Shown: in pieces, positions 7,104-16,542 of the stretch
Position numbering within the stretch: position 1 is the first letter of the stretch
Layout: every line of letters begins with the position of its first letter
Assembly (NCBI GenBank): GCA_016787295.1
Contig: JAEUUX010000201.1
Span: forward strand, 1-44,068
Direction: 5' to 3'
Origin: Chitinophagales bacterium
GTDB lineage: Bacteria; Bacteroidota; Bacteroidia; Chitinophagales; UBA2359
Length of the DNA: 44,068 bases
Position numbers and translations under genes: made by a program
Notes under the pieces: model-generated
What the model was told of the DNA's origin: nothing
What the model saw: only the letters and a program-made list of their open reading frames with translations
Database searches by the model: none

Positions 7104-9608
7104 ATGACCTATACCATCGAAAACATTGGTACGCTTTTGCAAAACGTCAATAATTGTGTGCAACAACAATTGGCTTTGCCACAACAAACTGTCCAACATC
7201 TTTTATTTGATAGCCGAAAAATTATCTTTCCACAAACAGCCCTGTTTTTTGCTCTTGTCGGACATACCCACGACGGGCATCATTTCGTTATGGAAGCCTA
7301 TCAAACTGGTGTTCGCAATTTTGTGTTGAGCCAAACCTCCGCAACATATTTCGCCTTGCCCGACATTAATATTGTTGTTGTCAAAAACACTTTGCTCGCC
7401 CTTCAGCAAATTGCTGCGCACCATCGCCAACAATTTGATATACCTGTTATTGGGATTACGGGCAGCAATGGCAAAACGGTGGTCAAAGAATGGTTGTTTC
7501 AGACTTTGCGAAAAAATTATTACCTTGTCCGAAGTCCGCAAAGTTATAATTCCCAAATTGGTGTGCCTTTGTCTGTTTGGCAGATGCACCACGAACACCA
7601 ATTAGCTATTTTTGAGGCAGGAATTTCACAACCGCAAGAAATGGCGCGCCTATCTGCCATTATTCGCCCGACCATCGGCATTTTTACCAACATCGGCGAA
7701 GCTCACAGCGAAGGCTTTGTGGATAGACGACAAAAAGTGTGGGAAAAACTGCAATTATTTACCCATTGTCAGTGGCTTATCTATCGCTTAGATTATGGAA
7801 TTATCAACGAATTGTTGCCACAAATCAATCCCAAATGCCAAACTTTGACATGGACATTGCAAGCCGAATTGACAGAAAATTCGCCCGATACACATTTGTT
7901 TGTAGCACAAAAACATACCAATTATACCCGAATTTATAGCCAACACCCACAAACACAAGGCATTGCTTTTGACCTTCCTTTCACCGACGAAGCTGCTATT
8001 GAGAATGCTATCCATTGTTGTTTGGTGATGCACCTTTTGGGCGAAAAACCACAACAAATCAACCACGAACTCAAACATTTACAGCCCATCGCCATGCGTC
8101 TTGAGCAAAAAGCAGCGATTAACCAATGTTTGCTCATCAATGATGCCTACAATGCTGACCTTAATTCGCTGCATATTGCTTTAGATTTTTTGAGTCAACA
8201 AAGCCAAAACACAAATCGCACGCTTATTCTATCAGACATCTTGGAAAGTCGCAAAAATGATTCATTGTTATACCAACAAGTAGCCGAACAGATTCATCAA
8301 CACCACATCACGCGTTTTATTGGTATTGGTGAAAGAATTTTTGCTCATCAACATCTTTTTGCGGACATAAACGCCCAATTTTTTCATACTACCGCCGATT
8401 TTATGGCTGCCAATCTGCATTTTTCGCAAGAAAACATATTGCTCAAAGGCGCGCGTTATTTTGCTTTTGAACAAATAGCGGCTTTATTGGAGCAAAAAAT
8501 CCACACCACGACCCTCGAAATCAACCTCGATGCCATTGCACACAACTTTAAGGTATATCGCCAACACCTGCCGCCCGACACCCAAATTATGGTCATGGTC
8601 AAGGCGTTTGCGTATGGTAGTGGTGCTATAGAAATTGCCAAAATTTTGCAGTTCAACAAAGCCGATTATTTGGCAGTTGCCTATCCGGACGAAGGCATAA
8701 CCCTCCGAAAAGCAGGTATTACGTTGCCCATTATGGTCATGAATCCTGCTCCCACAAGTTTTGCAAGCCTCCAAAAATATCGGCTCGAACCCGAAATTTA
8801 TAGCCTTTCGCATCTGCGAGCGTGGAACAGTTGGGCAAAACAAAACGCCAAACGTTCCCTCCTGCCTATCCACCTAAAATTGGATACAGGTATGCACCGT
8901 TTGGGTATGGAAGCACAAGACCTACCTGAATTATTGGCTTTTTTGCACGAACAAAAACACAGCAAAGTCATCAGTATTTTCACACATTTGGCAGCTACCG
9001 ATGCTCCCGAACATGACCAATTTACGCAACAACAACTCCACCGTTTTGAGCGTATGTATAGCCAAATCACCGAAATTTTGCCCTATCCTGTGGCGCGACA
9101 TGCCTTCAACACAGCAGGTATTTTGCGCTTTGGGCAAAGCTATCCCTACGAATGGGTGCGCTTGGGTTTGGGCTGTTATGGCATTGATGTCACCAACACC
9201 CTACAGCACGAACTCATGACCGTTGGGACATTGAAAACCTATATTGCACAAATCAAAACCGTTTCGCCCGACGAAACAATAGGCTATAACCGAAAAGGAC
9301 AAATCGACAGCGTGAGCCGTATTGCAACGGTTAATATCGGTTATGGCGACGGTTTGAGCCGACAATTGAGCAATGGAATTGGCAAAATGTATGTACATGA
9401 ACAGTTAGCACCCATTATTGGCAATGTGTGTATGGACATGACCATGCTTAATATTAGCCATATTCCTGATGCAAAAGAAGGCGATGAAGTCATTGTTTTT
9501 GGCGAACAATTGCCTGTGCAGCAGTTGGCAAAATGGCAAAATACTATTCCATATGAGATTCTAACCAATATATCGGGACGCGTGCGTAGGGTGTATTTTA
9601 GAGAATAA
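7104..9608 (+). CDS. Bifunctional UDP-MurNAc-tripeptide:D-Ala-D-Ala ligase / alanine racemase
   Basis: This 834-residue fusion makes D-alanine and adds D-Ala-D-Ala to the peptidoglycan precursor, so one polypeptide supplies two cytoplasmic steps of wall synthesis. The MurF half spans about 1-465. It has the P-loop GITGSNGKT (117-125), a central domain with EAGISQPQEM and FTNIGEAH, and NDAYNA (346-351) at the start of the C-terminal ligase domain. The racemase half begins near 470 (TTLEINLDAIAHNF). It carries the PLP lysine Lys500 in VMVKAFAYGSG, GYNRKG with catalytic Tyr728, YGDGLSR and IGNVCMDM. Both halves look intact. The fusion order is the one known from Bacteroidota. The gene has its own promoter and a terminator-like hairpin in its leader. 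Confidence 0.97.
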   Translation: MTYTIENIGTLLQNVNNCVQQQLALPQQTVQHLLFDSRKIIFPQTALFFALVGHTHDGHHFVMEAYQTGVRNFVLSQTSATYFALPDINIVVVKNTLLALQQIAAHHRQQFDIPVIGITGSNGKTVVKEWLFQTLRKNYYLVRSPQSYNSQIGVPLSVWQMHHEHQLAIFEAGISQPQEMARLSAIIRPTIGIFTNIGEAHSEGFVDRRQKVWEKLQLFTHCQWLIYRLDYGIINELLPQINPKCQTLTWTLQAELTENSPDTHLFVAQKHTNYTRIYSQHPQTQGIAFDLPFTDEAAIENAIHCCLVMHLLGEKPQQINHELKHLQPIAMRLEQKAAINQCLLINDAYNADLNSLHIALDFLSQQSQNTNRTLILSDILESRKNDSLLYQQVAEQIHQHHITRFIGIGERIFAHQHLFADINAQFFHTTADFMAANLHFSQENILLKGARYFAFEQIAALLEQKIHTTTLEINLDAIAHNFKVYRQHLPPDTQIMVMVKAFAYGSGAIEIAKILQFNKADYLAVAYPDEGITLRKAGITLPIMVMNPAPTSFASLQKYRLEPEIYSLSHLRAWNSWAKQNAKRSLLPIHLKLDTGMHRLGMEAQDLPELLAFLHEQKHSKVISIFTHLAATDAPEHDQFTQQQLHRFERMYSQITEILPYPVARHAFNTAGILRFGQSYPYEWVRLGLGCYGIDVTNTLQHELMTVGTLKTYIAQIKTVSPDETIGYNRKGQIDSVSRIATVNIGYGDGLSRQLSNGIGKMYVHEQLAPIIGNVCMDMTMLNISHIPDAKEGDEVIVFGEQLPVQQLAKWQNTIPYEILTNISGRVRRVYFRE

Positions 9609-9635
9609 TACAAGGTTAAAGCCTCAAACTACTAT

Positions 9636-9666
9636 GTTGGGCATGGCAAACATGCTGTCTTTTTGA
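9636..9666 (+). terminator. Weak terminator after murF-alr
   Basis: GCATG-GCAAA-CATGC forms a short stem-loop followed by TGTCTTTTT. The stem is only 5-6 bp, so confidence is low. Confidence 0.4.
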
Positions 9667-9785
9667 GCAGATTTTTAACTGTATTGGTCAAGCTATTGCC
9701 CATAAACCCTTTTTTTGCGTCTAATAAACAGCTCGTGCTTAAAAGGCGTACCTTGTGCATTATCTAACACACAAAAAAAACTACT

Positions 9786-11684
9786 ATGTGCGGAATAACA
9801 GGCATTTTTTGCTTTAGCGAACGAGCGGCACAACAGTCATTGCACCAAACAGCGGCGGCACTCCATACCCTTCGTCGTCGTGGTCCCGATAGTGCGGGCA
9901 GTTACCAAACCGAGCAAGTTGCCATTGCACAAGCTCGTCTCGCCATCATAGATACTTCCGATGCTGCCAATCAACCTTTCGCCGACCCAACAGGGCGGTA
10001 CCAAATGGTGTTTAATGGCGAAATTTTTAATTTTCAAGAACTTAAACAGCAACTATCAGCATACGAATATCGCACCCACAGCGACACAGAGGTTTTGCTG
10101 TATGCCTATATTCATTGGGGCGAAAAAATGCTCGAGCGCCTCAACGGTTTTTTCACCATCGCTATTTATGACACCCTGCGACACGAATTGTTTTTGGCGC
10201 GCGACCGCTATGGTGTGAAACCTTTGTTGTTGTATCAAGATGAAGAACGCTTGATTTTTGCCTCCGAAATGAAGGCACTTTTGGCGTTCCAAATCCCCAA
10301 GAAGTTGAACTATGAAAGTTTGGCGCTGTATTTTCAGTTGCACTATATTCCTGCTCCATACAGTATTTTGGAGGGTGTAGTTAAAATGATGCCTGCTACC
10401 TACTGTCGGGTTACTGCCAAAGGTGTGCAGCCTCCGCAAACCTACTACCAAATTCCCGCTGCCTTATCGTCGGTCACGCCCGCGCCTTTGTCTTATGCCG
10501 AAGCCCAACAAGACCTCTATGAATTGTTAGACCAAGCCGTTGCGCGCCGTTTAGTAGCTGATGTGCCTCTGGGGTGTTTTTTGAGTGGAGGCATCGATTC
10601 GTCTATCATCACCGCTTTGGCTGCCCAACGCCATCAACAACTCAATACTTTTTCCATTGGCTTCAAAGACCAAGCTTTTTATGACGAAACACGATTTGCG
10701 CTACAGGTAGCCGAACGATACAAAACCAATCATCATGCTTTTGTTCTCACAACCCAAGACCTTTACGAGCAACTTTATCCCGCCATTGATTATTTAGATG
10801 AACCTTTCGCCGATTCTTCGGCTTTGGCAGTATATATTTTGAGCCAACAAACTGCCCAAAAGGTTAAAGTTGCTTTGTCGGGTGATGGAGCAGATGAGCT
10901 TTTGGCGGGCTATAACAAACATATAGCTGCTTACCGTTTTCAACACCCCAAAATGTTGGAACGAATCGTGGGACTTTTGCAACCTATTTGGCAAAAATTA
11001 CCACAAAATAGGCATTCATTTTGGGGAAATAAGGTGCGCCAATTAGATAAATTTGCACAAATGAGCCAATTTTCGCCCGCTGAAAGATATTGGCGCATGG
11101 CAGTTTGGAATCAACCTGAACAGGTGCAAGAGTTAATGCAACTGCCTCACAATTTTTGGCAAAAGGGCGCTGCTACCTATACCAATAATATGAACGGAAA
11201 AACCCTTAACGAAACACTGTTAACCGATTTTCGTTTGGTCCTGCAAGGCGATATGCTACAAAAAGTGGATAGCATGAGTATGGCAAACAGTTTGGAGGTT
11301 CGAACACCTTTTTTGGACTATACGGTAGTAGATTTTGTTTTTTCTTTACCCGATTATTATAAAATTTCAACACAACGCAGCAAACGGCTATTAGTAGACA
11401 GTTTTAAACACCTATTGCCCACAGATGTCTATAATCGCCCCAAGCATGGCTTCGAAGTGCCATTGGCGCAATGGTTTCGGGCTGAATTACACCAAACTAT
11501 CCATCAAAACTTGCTACAAAAAGATTTCATAAAACAGCAAGGTTTGTTCAATCCTATATTTGTGGAACGCTTATTGCAAAAATTACAAACTAATAATATG
11601 GGAGATACTCCTGTGCATATTTGGGCATTGTTAGTTTTCCAAAATTGGTGGAAGCGCTATTTTTCTGATAGTTATTCCATTTGA
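9786..11684 (+). CDS. asnB: Asparagine synthase (glutamine-hydrolysing)
   Basis: The enzyme transfers the amide nitrogen of glutamine to aspartate or a related carboxylate at the cost of ATP. The protein is 632 residues, normal for the long bacterial AsnB type. Met1 must be removed to expose the nucleophile Cys2 (MCGITGIF). The glutaminase domain has RRGPD and FNGEIFNF. The synthetase domain has the PPi-loop FLSGGIDSS (about 265-273), a LDEPFADSSALA segment and LSGDGADELLAGY. VRTPFLDY and RPKHGFEVPL near the C-terminus complete the family pattern. The long form resembles AsnB-like amidotransferases found in polysaccharide clusters, but there are no such genes nearby, so a plain asparagine synthetase is the best call. 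The start is fixed by Cys2. Confidence 0.94.
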   Translation: MCGITGIFCFSERAAQQSLHQTAAALHTLRRRGPDSAGSYQTEQVAIAQARLAIIDTSDAANQPFADPTGRYQMVFNGEIFNFQELKQQLSAYEYRTHSDTEVLLYAYIHWGEKMLERLNGFFTIAIYDTLRHELFLARDRYGVKPLLLYQDEERLIFASEMKALLAFQIPKKLNYESLALYFQLHYIPAPYSILEGVVKMMPATYCRVTAKGVQPPQTYYQIPAALSSVTPAPLSYAEAQQDLYELLDQAVARRLVADVPLGCFLSGGIDSSIITALAAQRHQQLNTFSIGFKDQAFYDETRFALQVAERYKTNHHAFVLTTQDLYEQLYPAIDYLDEPFADSSALAVYILSQQTAQKVKVALSGDGADELLAGYNKHIAAYRFQHPKMLERIVGLLQPIWQKLPQNRHSFWGNKVRQLDKFAQMSQFSPAERYWRMAVWNQPEQVQELMQLPHNFWQKGAATYTNNMNGKTLNETLLTDFRLVLQGDMLQKVDSMSMANSLEVRTPFLDYTVVDFVFSLPDYYKISTQRSKRLLVDSFKHLLPTDVYNRPKHGFEVPLAQWFRAELHQTIHQNLLQKDFIKQQGLFNPIFVERLLQKLQTNNMGDTPVHIWALLVFQNWWKRYFSDSYSI

Positions 11685-11807
11685 TAAATGCTTGGTTATA
11701 GCTTTTATTATAAGGGACAGCAATTTTTATCATCTCATTTTCATTGTATTTAAAGAAATGGTTGAGTGATTTGTTCCCGATCTAAAACAAGAACACACTT
11801 GTACAAC

Positions 11808-12539
11808 ATGAAATTACGATTACTGTTTTTTATACTAACTTTTTATATATACCCTCCGACAACAACAGCACAAAATGTTGTAAATGATACAGTTGATTCT
11901 ACATGTATTGTGGTAGGGCAGGTCTTACATACGTATGAAAAAACACCTATTGCCCATGCCAAAGTAGCTATATTCAACGAAGTAACAGGACAAATGGGCG
12001 AAATAATAACTGAAAATGAAGGTTTGTATGTTTTCACTTTGCCATGTAGTCATTATTTTATTATCCATGCCACATCACCCGATTCCTTACACAAATCAGA
12101 CTTAATACCTATGTCTACAAACTCGACTAAAAGTATTCAATACAAAAACTTGTGGATAACGCTACCTGTGGACACCAATTTTGTTGCCAACAACGACACT
12201 ACTATTGCTTCCCATAGTCTGCCACCACCGCCACCTGATAATCCTAAGAACCTCCTGCAACACATTAGTTTTAGCGTCGAAATTGGTGTATTTAGTTATA
12301 TCCCCAACCAAGAGTCTTCTTTTATTGCCCCAATAAGAGACGATTTGATGATAGAACCTTTGTCCAATGGAGACTATCGGCTTACTATTGGTGTTTTCAA
12401 TTCGTATGAAAAAATTATTCCTTTTTTAGACCAAGTACGGAAAAAAGGCTACCAAAGCGCTCGAATTATCGCTTATTGGGGGACTTTTTATGTCGATATG
12501 CCAATAGAAGACCTATTGTATTTTATCGAAAAACCGTAA
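11808..12539 (+). CDS. Exported protein with carboxypeptidase-regulatory-like and SPOR-like domains
   Basis: The 243-residue product starts at the ATG at 11808, where a signal peptide begins (MKLRLLFFILTFYI, cleavage near TTAQ). The frame extends upstream, but that would put 14 polar residues before the signal. Residues 30-110 look like a carboxypeptidase D regulatory (Ig-like) domain: STCIVVGQVL, a P-I-A-H-A-K-V turn, and EGLYVFTLPCSHYFIIHA. After a PPPPP linker, residues 160-240 resemble a SPOR domain (YRLTIGVFNSYEKIIPFLDQVRKKGYQSARI), which in other proteins binds denuded peptidoglycan. The SPOR match is degenerate. It lies between asnB and a nucleoside deaminase, with no operon link evident. 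Confidence 0.75.
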   Translation: MKLRLLFFILTFYIYPPTTTAQNVVNDTVDSTCIVVGQVLHTYEKTPIAHAKVAIFNEVTGQMGEIITENEGLYVFTLPCSHYFIIHATSPDSLHKSDLIPMSTNSTKSIQYKNLWITLPVDTNFVANNDTTIASHSLPPPPPDNPKNLLQHISFSVEIGVFSYIPNQESSFIAPIRDDLMIEPLSNGDYRLTIGVFNSYEKIIPFLDQVRKKGYQSARIIAYWGTFYVDMPIEDLLYFIEKP

Positions 12540-12544
12540 CTTTG
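12516..12544 (+). promoter_or_regulatory. Promoter of the deaminase gene, overlapping the upstream stop codon
   Basis: TTG at 12516-12518 is followed after 18 bp by TAACTTTG at 12537-12544. The first three bases of the -7 box are the stop codon of the previous gene. Transcription would begin near 12550, leaving a leader of roughly 10 nt before the ATG at 12559. Confidence 0.7.
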
Positions 12545-12558
12545 CACCCAAAAAAAAC

Positions 12559-13038
12559 ATGGCAACTGACCAACAAAAATTTTTTATGCGCCAAGCCATC
12601 AAACTTGCCCTCGACAATGTGCAAAATGGCAAAGGAGGACCCTTCGGCGCAGTCATCGTCAAAGATGACCAAATCATCGCCAGCGGAGCCAATAGCGTGA
12701 CGCGCACCAATGACCCCACAGCACATGCCGAAGTGATGGCAATTAGGGCAGCATGTGAGCAACTGCAAAGTTTCCAACTTTCCGACTGCGAACTCTATAC
12801 GAGTTGCGAACCTTGCCCCATGTGTTTGGGTGCTATTTATTGGGCGCGCCCCAAAAAAGTTTATTTTGCAGCCACCAAAGTTGATGCTGCTAACATCAAT
12901 TTTGACGACCAATTTATTTATGATGAAATAGCATTACCCCATGCCGACCGCCAAATTCCGTTCGAGCCATTGTTGCAAGACGAAGCAATTGCCGTTTTTG
13001 AGGCATGGACAGACAGCACTCAAAAAGTGCCTTACTAA
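12559..13038 (+). CDS. Nucleoside/guanine deaminase of the cytidine-deaminase superfamily
   Basis: The 159-residue zinc enzyme has the HAE motif (His56, Glu58) and the PCPMC motif (Cys86, Cys89) that bind zinc and the catalytic water. TAHAEVMAIRAAC, TSCEPCPMCLGAIYWARPK, FDDQFIYDEI and a C-terminal EAWT...PY closely match the small guanine deaminases of the Bacillus GuaD type, which convert guanine to xanthine. tRNA adenosine deaminase TadA shares the zinc motifs but lacks the AIYWARPK...FDD pattern. Guanine is therefore the likeliest substrate; other purines or pterins cannot be excluded. It has its own promoter and a strong terminator, so it is monocistronic. Confidence 0.87.
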   Translation: MATDQQKFFMRQAIKLALDNVQNGKGGPFGAVIVKDDQIIASGANSVTRTNDPTAHAEVMAIRAACEQLQSFQLSDCELYTSCEPCPMCLGAIYWARPKKVYFAATKVDAANINFDDQFIYDEIALPHADRQIPFEPLLQDEAIAVFEAWTDSTQKVPY

Positions 13039-13051
13039 GCAATTCCAAAAC

Positions 13052-13092
13052 AAAAAACCTCCATACCTATAATTGGGTATGGAGGTTTTTTT
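13052..13092. terminator. Bidirectional terminator between convergent genes
   Basis: AAAAAACCTCCATACC (13052-13067) pairs perfectly with GGTATGGAGGTTTTTT (13076-13091). T-runs occur on both strands. It serves the deaminase gene (plus) and the small membrane protein gene (minus, stop at 13106). Confidence 0.92.
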
Positions 13093-13105
13093 ATGTCGAT
13101 ACAAT

Positions 13106-13453
13106 TCAATATTTTCTGTTCCAAATAAGGTGTTGAATTACCATTTGGCGAATATCAAAAAGTCGTGTTTCGGCTTGTTTTTCGACCACTATTATTTTAG
13201 GTGGTGGTGCTTGTGGCAGAGGTTCGGGCGCTTTTGTGTCAGGCACCACCTCTTGCACCACTTCGGGTGCTGGACTTGGTGCTGGCGGAGCAATTCCTAA
13301 GTATCTATCCAATGTTTGTTTGATAGTGTGATGGTCTGCCAACATCTCCTCCGCAATGGAAGGGCGCGAACGTCGCGCGGGATGTTCCCAGAAAAACCAC
13401 ACCAAAAAACCGATACCCAACAATAAATACAATAAAACTTCGATCGCAAACAT
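13106..13453 (-). CDS. Small single-pass membrane protein with Pro-rich segment
   Basis: This is a 115-residue protein of unknown function. Residues 2-22 form one hydrophobic helix (EVLLYLLLGIGFLVWFFWE), followed by positive residues (HPARRSRP), suggesting an N-out or signal-anchor topology. Residues 55-90 are rich in Pro and Ala (APPAPSPAP, PLPQAPPPK). The C-terminus returns to a helical, charged segment (RLFDIRQMVIQHLIWNRKY). No family is recognised. It has a Bacteroidota-type promoter upstream and a shared terminator downstream, which supports expression. It lies just downstream of uvrA on the same strand. Confidence 0.7.
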   Translation of the reverse strand: MFAIEVLLYLLLGIGFLVWFFWEHPARRSRPSIAEEMLADHHTIKQTLDRYLGIAPPAPSPAPEVVQEVVPDTKAPEPLPQAPPPKIIVVEKQAETRLFDIRQMVIQHLIWNRKY

Positions 13454-13498
13454 CTATACAAAGATTTTTTGTGTTAGCTATAGTTCGTGGACGGTTTG

Positions 13499-13530
13499 CA
13501 AAGGTACGAAAAAAATAGGACAAAAACAAA
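13499..13530 (-). promoter_or_regulatory. Promoter of the small membrane protein gene
   Basis: On the minus strand TACCTTTG occupies 13506-13499 and TTTG occupies 13530-13527, separated by 20 bp. The leader to the ATG at 13453 is about 40 nt. Confidence 0.65.
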
Positions 13531-13589
13531 TTTTGGGCATAAAAAACGTTTTTTTCAAAATTTATGGATATTGAGCGGATCCATGCCGT

Positions 13590-16358
13590 TTATTTTGCCA
13601 AAGTTTGACGCAAATAATGGGCGGTATAGGAATTTTGGACGTGCAGCAAATCTTCGGGTGTACCTTCAAACACCAAATTGCCGCCTGCCTCGCCACCTTC
13701 GGGACCCAAATCGATGACCCAATCTGCACAACGTACAATGTCTAAATTGTGTTCGACAATAATAATGCTGTGTCCCAATTCTATCAACGCATTAAAGGCT
13801 TTTAGCAATTTGGTGATGTCATTAAAATGCAAACCCGTGCTGGGTTCGTCAAAGATGAACAAAATTGGTTGCGGAGCTTTGCCTTTGGTGAGATAAGAAG
13901 CCAACTTGACGCGTTGAGCCTCCCCACCCGACAAAGTACTGCTCGACTGCCCCAATTTGATATAACCCAAACCCACATCGGACAAAGGCTTCAAGCGGGT
14001 ATAAACGTCTTTTTGGTCAGCAAAAAACAGCAATGCTTCGTCGACCGACAGTTCCAAAACGTCGAAAATGCTATGTTCTTTATAGCTTACTTCCAAAACT
14101 TCGGGCTTAAATCGTTTGCCGTTGCATTCTTCGCACACCAAATGTACATCGCTCAAAAACTGCATTTCTACCAAAATACTACCTTCGCCTTCACATGCCT
14201 CACAACGTCCGCCTTCTACATTGAACGAAAAATGTTTGGGCAAAAAACCGCGCAACTTCGATAAATTTTGGGTGGCATATAGGTCGCGAATCGAGTCGTA
14301 TGCCTTAATATAAGTAACAGGATTTGAGCGCGACGAACGTCCCAAAGGATTTTGGTCAATCAATTCGAGCTTTTTTATTGCTTCCACATCACCCGTCAAG
14401 GCTTTGTGTTGTCCTGCGGGTTCGCCAACTTGTTCTATCTTTCGTTTTAAAGCAGGATACAAAATATTTTTGACCAAAGTGGTTTTGCCGCTACCCGATA
14501 CACCTGTCACCACCGTAATGGTGTTCAAAGGGAAATTGACGCTAATGTTTTTCAAATTGTGTTGTGTTGCTTGTTCTACGCGAATCCATTGTGTTGGTTT
14601 TCGCCGCAAAGCAGGTGTTTCGATGCTTTTTCTGCCCAACAAAAAATCGGCAGTTAGACTTTCGGTGGCGGTTGACAGTTGGTCGGGCGTATTGGCAAAC
14701 ACCACTCTGCCACCACCGATACCTGCCAAAGGACCAATGTCTATCAAAAAATCGGCAGACCGCATCATGGCTTCTTCGTGTTCGACAACCAAAACAGTAT
14801 TGCCCAAGTCGCGCAAGTTTTGCAGCACTTCGATAAGGCGTTGCGTATCACGCGGGTGTAGTCCGATGCTGGGTTCGTCCAAGATATACATAGCGTCGGT
14901 GAGGTTGCTGCCCAAACTTCGGGTAAGGTTGATGCGTTGCGTTTCGCCACCCGACAAGGTCGATGACAAGCGGTTAAGACTCAAATAACCCAAACCCATA
15001 TTGCACATTACTACCAAACGTGTATTGATTTCTACGATAATTCGCTGTGCGATATCCGTTTCGAAAGGCAAAAAGTTAAGTTGGTCAAAAAAAGTGAGCA
15101 GCTCGCTGATGGGCATCACCAACAACTCGCCAATAGATTTCTCGCCGATTTTCACATAATTGACTTCGGGTCGCAAGCGCATACTTTTGCAAGTGCGACA
15201 AGTGGTTTTGCCGCGATATTTTGCCAACAAAACGCGATATTGCACTTTTTCGGCTTGACTTTCCACCATCTTGAAAAAAGAATCTAAACCATCAAAATGC
15301 TTATTGCCTTTCCACAACAAGTTGTATTCTTTAGTGGATAGGTCAGCAATAGGACGGTGAATAGGGAAGTCGAAATGGTGTGCATTTTTCACCAATTCGT
15401 CGCGAAAAGCCTGCATTTTTTCGGTGCGCCAAGGAGCTATGGCATTGTCATAAACTGATAAACTTCGGTCAGGAAACACTAAATTTTCATCTATGTCGAT
15501 GGTTGCTCCAAAACCTTCGCAAGTTGGGCAAGCTCCGAAAGGCGTATTGAAATTAAAAAACTGTTCGTTAGGTTCTTCAAACTTCATGCCGTCTAACTCA
15601 AAGCGGTTAGAAAAATGCTGCATTGCTCCACCAACAACAGCTATGGTACAATCGCCAATACTTTCGTAAAAAGCCGTATTGACCGAGTCGGCGAGGCGAG
15701 TAGGTAGGTCAGTATCGGTATATTGCACCGCAATTCGGTCTATCAGAACCCACCCTTTGGCATCTGCCAAACTTTCACTGTTTGCTTCAATATCCTCTAT
15801 CCGTACAATTTGGTCGTTGATAAAAAGGCGCGAATAACCTTTTTGTAATAATAGTTGCAATTCGGCTTCAATGCTTTTACCCGCATGGGTTTTGAAGGGT
15901 ATAAGCAACAGCAAACGCGTATTGTCGGGCAATGTCAAAATATAATCTACTACATCGCTAACTTCGTGTTTCTGTACTTTGCGTCCTGATATGGGAGAAT
16001 ATGTTTTGCCTAAACGTGCATAAAGTAGACGCAAATAATCATAGATTTCGGTCAATGACCCCACTGTGGAGCGCGAGCTACGTGTCACCACTTTTTGCTC
16101 GATGGCAATGGCAGGACTAATGCCTTTGATGTAGTCGACATTGGGCTTGTTCATGCGCATCAAAAATTGACGGGCATAAGAGGATAAACTTTCTACATAG
16201 CGGCGTTGTCCTTCGGCATAGAGAGTATCGATGGTCAAGGAAGATTTGCCGCTACCCGACACGCCAGTCACAACTACAAATTTATTGCGTGGAATGCTTA
16301 TGTCTATGTTTTGTAAGTTGTGTTCGCGTGCGCCTTTAATAATTATTTCGTTGTACAT
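13590..16358 (-). CDS. uvrA: Excinuclease ABC subunit A
   Basis: UvrA is the DNA-damage sensor of nucleotide excision repair and loads UvrB. The 922-residue protein has two ABC ATPase modules. The first has Walker A GVSGSGKSS (32-40) and signature LSGGETQRINL; the second has GVSGSGKTTLV and LSGGEAQRVKLA with FDEPSTGLH. Zinc-binding Cys pairs are seen at CPTCEGFG, CRTCKSMRLRPE and CEACEGEG...CEECNGKRF. All ATPase motifs are intact and the length is close to the usual 940. It reads alone on the minus strand; uvrB is not in the window. The start ATG at 16356-16358 is followed directly by the conserved IIIKGAREHNL. Confidence 0.97.
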   Translation of the reverse strand: MYNEIIIKGAREHNLQNIDISIPRNKFVVVTGVSGSGKSSLTIDTLYAEGQRRYVESLSSYARQFLMRMNKPNVDYIKGISPAIAIEQKVVTRSSRSTVGSLTEIYDYLRLLYARLGKTYSPISGRKVQKHEVSDVVDYILTLPDNTRLLLLIPFKTHAGKSIEAELQLLLQKGYSRLFINDQIVRIEDIEANSESLADAKGWVLIDRIAVQYTDTDLPTRLADSVNTAFYESIGDCTIAVVGGAMQHFSNRFELDGMKFEEPNEQFFNFNTPFGACPTCEGFGATIDIDENLVFPDRSLSVYDNAIAPWRTEKMQAFRDELVKNAHHFDFPIHRPIADLSTKEYNLLWKGNKHFDGLDSFFKMVESQAEKVQYRVLLAKYRGKTTCRTCKSMRLRPEVNYVKIGEKSIGELLVMPISELLTFFDQLNFLPFETDIAQRIIVEINTRLVVMCNMGLGYLSLNRLSSTLSGGETQRINLTRSLGSNLTDAMYILDEPSIGLHPRDTQRLIEVLQNLRDLGNTVLVVEHEEAMMRSADFLIDIGPLAGIGGGRVVFANTPDQLSTATESLTADFLLGRKSIETPALRRKPTQWIRVEQATQHNLKNISVNFPLNTITVVTGVSGSGKTTLVKNILYPALKRKIEQVGEPAGQHKALTGDVEAIKKLELIDQNPLGRSSRSNPVTYIKAYDSIRDLYATQNLSKLRGFLPKHFSFNVEGGRCEACEGEGSILVEMQFLSDVHLVCEECNGKRFKPEVLEVSYKEHSIFDVLELSVDEALLFFADQKDVYTRLKPLSDVGLGYIKLGQSSSTLSGGEAQRVKLASYLTKGKAPQPILFIFDEPSTGLHFNDITKLLKAFNALIELGHSIIIVEHNLDIVRCADWVIDLGPEGGEAGGNLVFEGTPEDLLHVQNSYTAHYLRQTLAK

Positions 16359-16542
16359 GTTATTTTTTGATGAGGCAATTATGGGCGAGAACTTAGGAAA
16401 CAGTCAAATTTTTGTTGTTGTAAAAAAAAATATGATATTGCGCTATCTATTGTAAGCGATGTATTGTCTGCAACGCACCATTTTCGATAGATAGCGCATC
16501 ATTTAGTTATTGCTTTTAAGTGCAGATGTGTTATGAACGATA

